This document shows, in pieces, positions 46,244 through 50,579 of a stretch of DNA of 50,579 nucleotides (position 1 is the stretch's first letter; each line of letters begins with the position of its first letter). The DNA comes from Bacteroidales bacterium Bact_22 (GTDB taxonomy: Bacteria > Bacteroidota > Bacteroidia > Bacteroidales > F082), in the NCBI GenBank assembly GCA_001603665.1, contig LUZN01000051.1, positions 1 to 50,579 of the forward strand. The letters are read 5' to 3'. Position numbers and translations under genes: made by a program. The notes below the pieces were generated by a model, which did no database searches, was not told the DNA's origin, and saw only the letters and a list, made by a program, of their open reading frames with translations.

Positions 46244-47731
46244 ATGGACGCTTTGTATATTTACAACAGCTTGGCTCGCATGAAGCAGCCTTTCAAACCG
46301 ATTCACGAAGGTCACGTCGGAATGTATGTCTGCGGCCCGACCGTCTATGGCGACGCTCACCTCGGCCACGCCCGCCCGGCTATCACTTTCGACTTGGTTT
46401 TCCGTTATCTGAAACATCTCGGATATAAGGTTCGCTATGTGCGCAACATCACCGATGTTGGTCACCTCGAGCATGATGCCGACGAAGGCGAGGATAAGAT
46501 TGCAAAGAAGGCTCGTCTGGAAGATCTCGAACCGATGGAAGTCGCTCAGTATTATACTGTTAGGTATCATCAGGCGATGGATAAGCTCAACGTTTTGCGT
46601 CCTTCTATCGAGCCTCATGCCTCGGGTCATATCATCGAGCAGATCGCGATGATTCAGAAGATTCTCGACGCTGGCTTCGCTTATGTCGAGAACGGTTCGG
46701 TTTATTTCGACATCAAGAAATACAACGAGAAATATCATTACGGCATCCTTTCGGGACGTAACATCGAGGAGATGATCAACAACACCCGCGAGCTGGCCGG
46801 ACAGAGCGAGAAGCATAATCCTATCGACTTTGCTTTGTGGAAGAAAGCTGAGCCTAAGCACATCATGCGCTGGCCTTCACCATGGAGCGACGGCTTCCCG
46901 GGATGGCACATGGAATGCTCCGCGATGGGTTGCAAATACCTCGGCGAGGAGTTCGATATCCACGGCGGCGGTCTCGACCTGCAGTTCCCGCACCATGAGT
47001 CGGAAATCGCACAGTCGATGGCGGCAAACGGCAAGGCACCGGTGCACTACTGGATGCATAACAACATGATTACCATCGCCGGACAGAAAATGGGCAAGTC
47101 TTTGGGCAATTTCATCACTCTGGATGAGTTCTTCAAAGGGAGCCATATCAATGCGAAAGGCGAGGAGATGCTGGCACAGCCTTACAGCCCGATGACGATT
47201 CGTTTCTTCATCCTTCAGGCTCAGTATCGCAGCACCGTCGATTTCTCAAACGAGGCACTTCAAGCAGCCGAAAAAGGTTACAAACGTTTGATGGAAGCCG
47301 CAGGTCTCATCGAGCATCTTACAGCCACCGAAGGCGCTGAAGACCTTGGCGTTCAGAAGATTATGGATGCCTGCTACGACGCCATGAACGATGACTTCAA
47401 CAGCCCGATCGTGATTGCGAACCTCTTTGAGGCAGTGCGCATCATCAATTCTGTGAAAGATGGTCATTCAAAGATTAATCCAGCAGAATTAGCGCTTTTG
47501 AAGAAGTTGTTTGACGTCTTCGTCTTCGAAATTCTCGGTTTATTGAATAACGAAGCCGGTTCCGACGACAACGGCATTGTTGATGGCCTGATGGACACCA
47601 TCATCGACATCCGTAAAGAAGCTCGCGCCAAGAAAGACTGGGCTACCAGCGATCTCATCCGCGACAAGCTTGCCGCTTTGGATATTGTCCTAAAAGATGG
47701 CAAGGATGGAACAACATGGAGTAAGAAATAA
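46244..47731 (+). CDS. cysS: Cysteinyl-tRNA synthetase
   Basis: A 495-residue class I aminoacyl-tRNA synthetase. Zinc-binding Cys30 in [18 protein letters not shown] with the HIGH-type motif (about 37-42), [15 protein letters not shown] with further zinc ligands, and the KMSKS motif as KMGKS (282-286). An anticodon-binding helical domain follows, ending in [12 protein letters not shown]. Length is close to usual. Monocistronic, with a strong terminator behind. Confidence 0.97.
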   Translation: MDALYIYNSLARMKQPFKPIHEGHVGMYVCGPTVYGDAHLGHARPAITFDLVFRYLKHLGYKVRYVRNITDVGHLEHDADEGEDKIAKKARLEDLEPMEVAQYYTVRYHQAMDKLNVLRPSIEPHASGHIIEQIAMIQKILDAGFAYVENGSVYFDIKKYNEKYHYGILSGRNIEEMINNTRELAGQSEKHNPIDFALWKKAEPKHIMRWPSPWSDGFPGWHMECSAMGCKYLGEEFDIHGGGLDLQFPHHESEIAQSMAANGKAPVHYWMHNNMITIAGQKMGKSLGNFITLDEFFKGSHINAKGEEMLAQPYSPMTIRFFILQAQYRSTVDFSNEALQAAEKGYKRLMEAAGLIEHLTATEGAEDLGVQKIMDACYDAMNDDFNSPIVIANLFEAVRIINSVKDGHSKINPAELALLKKLFDVFVFEILGLLNNEAGSDDNGIVDGLMDTIIDIRKEARAKKDWATSDLIRDKLAALDIVLKDGKDGTTWSKK

Positions 47732-47752
47732 TTCTAGGAAAATCCGCAAAAT

Positions 47753-47785
47753 AAAAAACCGTCTCGCAATGAGGCGGTTTTTTTT
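47753..47785. terminator. Bidirectional terminator between cysS and tsf
   Basis: AAAACCGTCTC (47755-47765) pairs with GAGGCGGTTTT (47771-47781) through one G-T wobble with a 5-nt loop. It is flanked by A-run and T-run, so works for cysS and the convergent ribosomal operon. Confidence 0.85.
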
Positions 47786-47788
47786 GTT

Positions 47789-47816
47789 GCCAATAGCCAA
47801 CGGCCAAAAGCCAATA
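47789..47816 (+). repeat. Four tandem heptamers (GCCAATA family)
   Basis: GCCAATA, GCCAACG, GCCAAAA, GCCAATA in exact register between the terminator and the tsf stop. On the minus strand the unit is TATTGGC, close to TATTGGT of the 25443-25470 array. Confidence 0.75.
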
Positions 47817-47818
47817 GT

Positions 47819-48814
47819 TTATCCCAGCTGAACTCTCTTGAATGCAGTGACTGTAGCATCCTTGTCAGCCTTCTGGATGAACTGGCGCACTGTCATGCTG
47901 CCGTCGAGCAATGAAGCCTGGTCGAGGAGGCAGTTCTCTTTGAAGAACTTGTTGACACGGCCGTTAGCGATGTTCATCACCATCTGCTCCTTGAGGTTAG
48001 CAAGGGTGTCAGCTGTGACTTTCTCGCGGATCTCGCGTGCCTGCTGTGCCTGAGCCTCTGTGATCCAACCCTTAGCCATATTTGAGTTGATGTGATCTTC
48101 ACTGTCAACGTGAGCTGGGTTGATACCTGCTTTCTTCAAAGCGACATCGACTGCTTTCTGAGCCTGTTCCTGTTTTGTCTTTTCGATAGCGACTGCCATC
48201 TCACGGTCTTTTGTCTCCTGTGGGACGTCGTCAGCATCGATAGCGATAGGTGACATAGCTGCTGCGTGCATTGCCACTTCGTGAGCTGTCTCTTCAATAC
48301 CGTTGAAGTTCTTGTTGAATCCAACGAGTGTTGCGAGGCGGTTGCCCTGGTGGTTGTAGTTGGCTACGTAAGGAGCCTCAACAACTTCGAGGTGCTTGAG
48401 TTCGACTTTCTCGCCTGTCTTGGCTGTGAGGTCGGTGACGAGGTCAGCGACTGTGCGGCCGTTGATAGCGAAAGCCTTGAGAGCGTCGAGGTTCTTGATC
48501 TTGTTGTCGATAGCTGCCTGGAGGAATCCCTTGGCTGCTCCGACGAAGTCGGCGTTCGAACCTACGAAGTCTGTCTCGCAGTTCAGCATTATGACAGCAC
48601 CGTATGTGTGGTCGGCTGTTGTTGCTGAGATGACAGCGCCTTCAGCGGCTTCACGGTCAGCGCGCTTTTCAGCGATCTTCTGGCCTTTCTTGCGGAGGTA
48701 ATCGATAGCTGCTTCTTTGTCGCCGTTGCATTCAACGAGGGCCTTCTTGCAGTCCATCATACCTGCGCCTGTCATTTGTCTGAGTTCATTGACTTGAGCT
48801 GCAGTAATATTCAT
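47819..48814 (-). CDS. tsf: Translation elongation factor Ts
   Basis: A 331-residue nucleotide exchange factor for EF-Tu. The N-terminal UBA-like domain VNELRQMTGAGMMDCKKAL, then the TDFVGSNADFV motif that contacts EF-Tu, a core with a duplicated dimerisation region, and a helical C-terminus. Last gene of rplM-rpsI-rpsB-tsf; 23 bases after rpsB. Confidence 0.97.
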   Translation of the reverse strand: MNITAAQVNELRQMTGAGMMDCKKALVECNGDKEAAIDYLRKKGQKIAEKRADREAAEGAVISATTADHTYGAVIMLNCETDFVGSNADFVGAAKGFLQAAIDNKIKNLDALKAFAINGRTVADLVTDLTAKTGEKVELKHLEVVEAPYVANYNHQGNRLATLVGFNKNFNGIEETAHEVAMHAAAMSPIAIDADDVPQETKDREMAVAIEKTKQEQAQKAVDVALKKAGINPAHVDSEDHINSNMAKGWITEAQAQQAREIREKVTADTLANLKEQMVMNIANGRVNKFFKENCLLDQASLLDGSMTVRQFIQKADKDATVTAFKRVQLG

Positions 48815-48837
48815 TGTCTTACCTTTCTTTTATTAAA

Positions 48838-49671
48838 TTAGTTTTTCTTTGCAACGGTCTTACGAGGACGGCGAGGACGTTTTGTCTCCTCTTCCTTTTC
48901 TTTCTCTTCCTCTTCAACTGCTGCGTTTTCGTTCATTTCCTCTTCACCTTCGGCTTCTGCCATGTCGGCGTCCTTCATGGTGTTCTTGCGCTCGTTGAGG
49001 CCTTCTTCGATAGCTTCAACCATCTTGCTCACGATGAGGGCGATTGACTTCGAAGCGTCGTCGTTAGCCGGGATCGGGAAGTCGATGAGGTTAGGATTTG
49101 AGTTGGTGTCGACGATGGCATAAGTAGGGATGTTAAGCTTTCTTGCTTCTGCCACTGCGATATGTTCCTTGATGACGTCAACGACGAACACTGCGCTTGG
49201 AAGGCGGTTCAGGTCGGCGATTGAACCAAGGTTCTTCTGGAGTTTCTCGCGCTCACGCTCGATCTGGAGACGCTCGCGTTTTGAAAGGTTATTGTACTGG
49301 CTGCTTGCGATGAGCTTGTCGAGGCTGACCATCTTACGCACTGCCTTGCGGATTGTGGTGAAGTTGGTGAGCATGCCACCAGGCCAACGCTCTGTCACGT
49401 ATGGCATGTTGACTTTCGAAACGAGTTCAGCGACGATATCTTTCGCCTGTTTCTTTGTAGCTACGAAAAGGACTTTCTTTCCTGATCTTGCTAACTGACG
49501 AAGAGCGTTTGCTGCTTCATCGATCTTGGCCTGTGTCTTGTACAAGTCAATAATATGGATACCGTTACGTTCCATGAAGATGTACGGTGCCATGTTCGGG
49601 TTCCATTTTCTTCTGAGGTGACCGAAGTGACAACCTGCATCTAATAATTCTTCGAATGTTGCTTGTGTCAT
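48838..49671 (-). CDS. rpsB: 30S ribosomal protein S2
   Basis: A 277-residue small-subunit protein. MTQATFEELLDAGCHFGH, GIHIIDLYKT, VTERWPGGMLTNF and VVDVIKEHIAVAEARKL are the family segments. About 45 C-terminal residues are acidic then basic (EEEEKEKEEETKRPRRPRK), an extension common in this phylum. Start taken at MTQATF (49671); the frame is open for 18 more codons upstream, reaching into the end of rpsI. Confidence 0.97.
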   Translation of the reverse strand: MTQATFEELLDAGCHFGHLRRKWNPNMAPYIFMERNGIHIIDLYKTQAKIDEAANALRQLARSGKKVLFVATKKQAKDIVAELVSKVNMPYVTERWPGGMLTNFTTIRKAVRKMVSLDKLIASSQYNNLSKRERLQIEREREKLQKNLGSIADLNRLPSAVFVVDVIKEHIAVAEARKLNIPTYAIVDTNSNPNLIDFPIPANDDASKSIALIVSKMVEAIEEGLNERKNTMKDADMAEAEGEEEMNENAAVEEEEKEKEEETKRPRRPRKTVAKKN

Positions 49672-49690
49672 GATGTTTCCTTTTAATAGA

Positions 49691-50077
49691 CTAACGTTTG
49701 CTGAATTGGAATTTCTTACGTGCACCTGGCTGACCCGGCTTCTTACGTTCGACCATACGTGGGTCGCGGCGCATCAAACCTTTAGCCTTAAGGATAGGAC
49801 GATATTCAGCGTTGATTTCGCACAATGCGCGGCTGATAGCGAGACGGAGAGCTTCTGCCTGACCGTTGATACCACCGCCATCGAGGTTGACTTTAATGTC
49901 ATATTTACCCAAGTTATCGGTGAGCATTAATGGCTGTTCAACCACGTAATGCAGGATGCTTGTTGGGAAATACTCCTTGTAGTCACGTTTGTTAACCGTA
50001 ATTTTGCCTTCGCCAGCTTTCATGTAAATACGTGCGACGGCTGTCTTTCTTCTACCTAACGCGTTGATTACTTCCAT
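49691..50077 (-). CDS. rpsI: 30S ribosomal protein S9
   Basis: A 128-residue ribosomal protein. Starts MEVINALGRRKTAVARIYM; an ATG three codons earlier would overlap the rplM stop by 4 bases and cannot be excluded. GGGINGQAEALRLAISRAL and the C-terminal KKPGQPGARKKFQFSKR, which reaches into the P site, are typical. Second gene of the ribosomal operon. Confidence 0.97.
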   Translation of the reverse strand: MEVINALGRRKTAVARIYMKAGEGKITVNKRDYKEYFPTSILHYVVEQPLMLTDNLGKYDIKVNLDGGGINGQAEALRLAISRALCEINAEYRPILKAKGLMRRDPRMVERKKPGQPGARKKFQFSKR

Positions 50078-50082
50078 GATGT

Positions 50083-50532
50083 TCATTTCTTAATTGTTAA
50101 TACTTGTGGTTTCTGGGCCTCATGCGGATGATTCGGTCCTTCATAAACGTAAAGATTACGGAAGATGGCACTGCCAAGGCGTGTCTTAGGTAACATGCCC
50201 TTAACCGCGTGTTCGATGACGAAGATAGGCTTCCTGTTAAGGAGTTCCTTCACGGTTCTTACGCGCTGACCACCAGGGAAACCTGTGTAGTGTACGTAAA
50301 CCTTCTTGTCCATTTTGTTGCCGGTGAGGATAACTTTCTCGGCATTGATTACGATGACATTATCGCCACAATCACTGTGGGGAGTATAGCATGCCTTCCT
50401 CTTTCCTCTTAAAACCTGGGCGATTTCCTGAGCCATGCGGCCGAGGATTTGACCCTCAGCATCTACGACATACCACTTTTTGTTGGCATTCTCTTTGTTG
50501 ACGCTTACTGTTTTGTAACTTAATGTATCCAT
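50083..50532 (-). CDS. rplM: 50S ribosomal protein L13
   Basis: A 149-residue large-subunit protein. It has WYVVDAEGQILGRMA at the N-terminus, then YTPHSDCGDNVIVINAEK, the signature VKGMLPKTRLGSAIFRNLYVY (by position about 107-127), and HPHEAQKP near the end. First gene of the rplM-rpsI-rpsB-tsf operon. The 47 bases before it (50533-50579) are AT-rich, with no clear -7 box; the promoter may lie beyond the window. Confidence 0.97.
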   Translation of the reverse strand: MDTLSYKTVSVNKENANKKWYVVDAEGQILGRMAQEIAQVLRGKRKACYTPHSDCGDNVIVINAEKVILTGNKMDKKVYVHYTGFPGGQRVRTVKELLNRKPIFVIEHAVKGMLPKTRLGSAIFRNLYVYEGPNHPHEAQKPQVLTIKK

Positions 50533-50579
50533 TTAATTTAATTAATAATTTATTTATGTGTTTTTACACTATTCTCCCT

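Noticed and set aside
46136..46861. 242-codon N-terminal extension in frame with kbl
   Set aside because: It runs antisense to cysS and through the kbl promoter; the normal kbl start MYTNFQ is at 46135.
1..50579. CRISPR arrays, transposases, phage genes, restriction or toxin-antitoxin systems
   Set aside because: I looked for these and saw none; the window is housekeeping chromosome.

Overview
The window is chromosomal DNA from an uncultured-type member of the Bacteroidales (phylum Bacteroidota). Several signs agree. Two secreted proteins end in a type IX secretion (T9SS) sorting domain. Lipoproteins are abundant. There are families known mainly from this phylum, such as the HU-CCDC81/SPOR protein, DUF5723, the four-helix-bundle-suffix protein and an NAD-epimerase-type threonine dehydrogenase. 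Promoters carry the Bacteroidota -7 box TAnnTTTG and genes lack Shine-Dalgarno sequences. MurE has the meso-DAP motif and dapD is present, so the wall is Gram-negative DAP peptidoglycan. T9SS argues against the genus Bacteroides itself. Bases 1-14 are the end of a Tn5/Nextera mosaic end, so the left edge is a library or assembly artefact and the window is probably a contig end.

Layout. 1-4.6 kb: tRNA-Ala(CGC), an unknown lipoprotein, a four-helix-bundle protein, and hutU followed by a small T9SS cargo protein. 4.6-8.3 kb: a C10 cysteine protease fused to a beta-helix and T9SS tail, meeting a membrane GT2 glycosyltransferase. 8.4-14.4 kb: tgt-lptG, then deoxynucleoside kinase, kdsB, HU/SPOR protein and trmB, with pcm opposing. 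14.6-18 kb: Gfo/Idh/MocA oxidoreductase, lipoprotein and polyprenyl-phosphate sugar transferase, a surface glycan module. 18-21.3 kb (minus): tRNA-Leu-tig-clpP-clpX. 21.4-27.2 kb: DUF5723 barrel, peptide ABC permease, dapD, tRNA-His, ruvX, def, TPR lipoprotein and engB. 27.3-41.2 kb: the division/cell-wall (dcw) cluster mraZ-rsmH-ftsL-ftsI-murE-[MurD-C-like]-ftsW-murG-murC-ftsQ-ftsA-ftsZ, then purN. 41.2-47.7 kb: DUF2147, DUF389, a CaCA antiporter, kbl-tdh (threonine to glycine) and cysS. 47.8-50.5 kb (minus): rplM-rpsI-rpsB-tsf.

Most genes are housekeeping and well packed. The clearest departure from the textbook is in the dcw cluster. The slot between murE and ftsW, where Bacteroidales normally carry mraY and murD, holds one intact 176-codon gene. 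It matches only the C-terminal domain of MurD and has lost the catalytic lysine motif, and mraY is absent. Other points worth checking are a trigger factor without its peptidyl-prolyl isomerase domain, a tRNA-guanine transglycosylase without its zinc cysteines, and degenerate 9-bp tandem repeats inserted in two unrelated genes. There are also 7-bp tandem repeats in two intergenic gaps, an elaborate mraZ control region, and a recurrent promoter-start module in which the -7 box lies only 11-22 nt before the ATG.

All product names come from reading translated sequence and recognising motifs. No database search was run.
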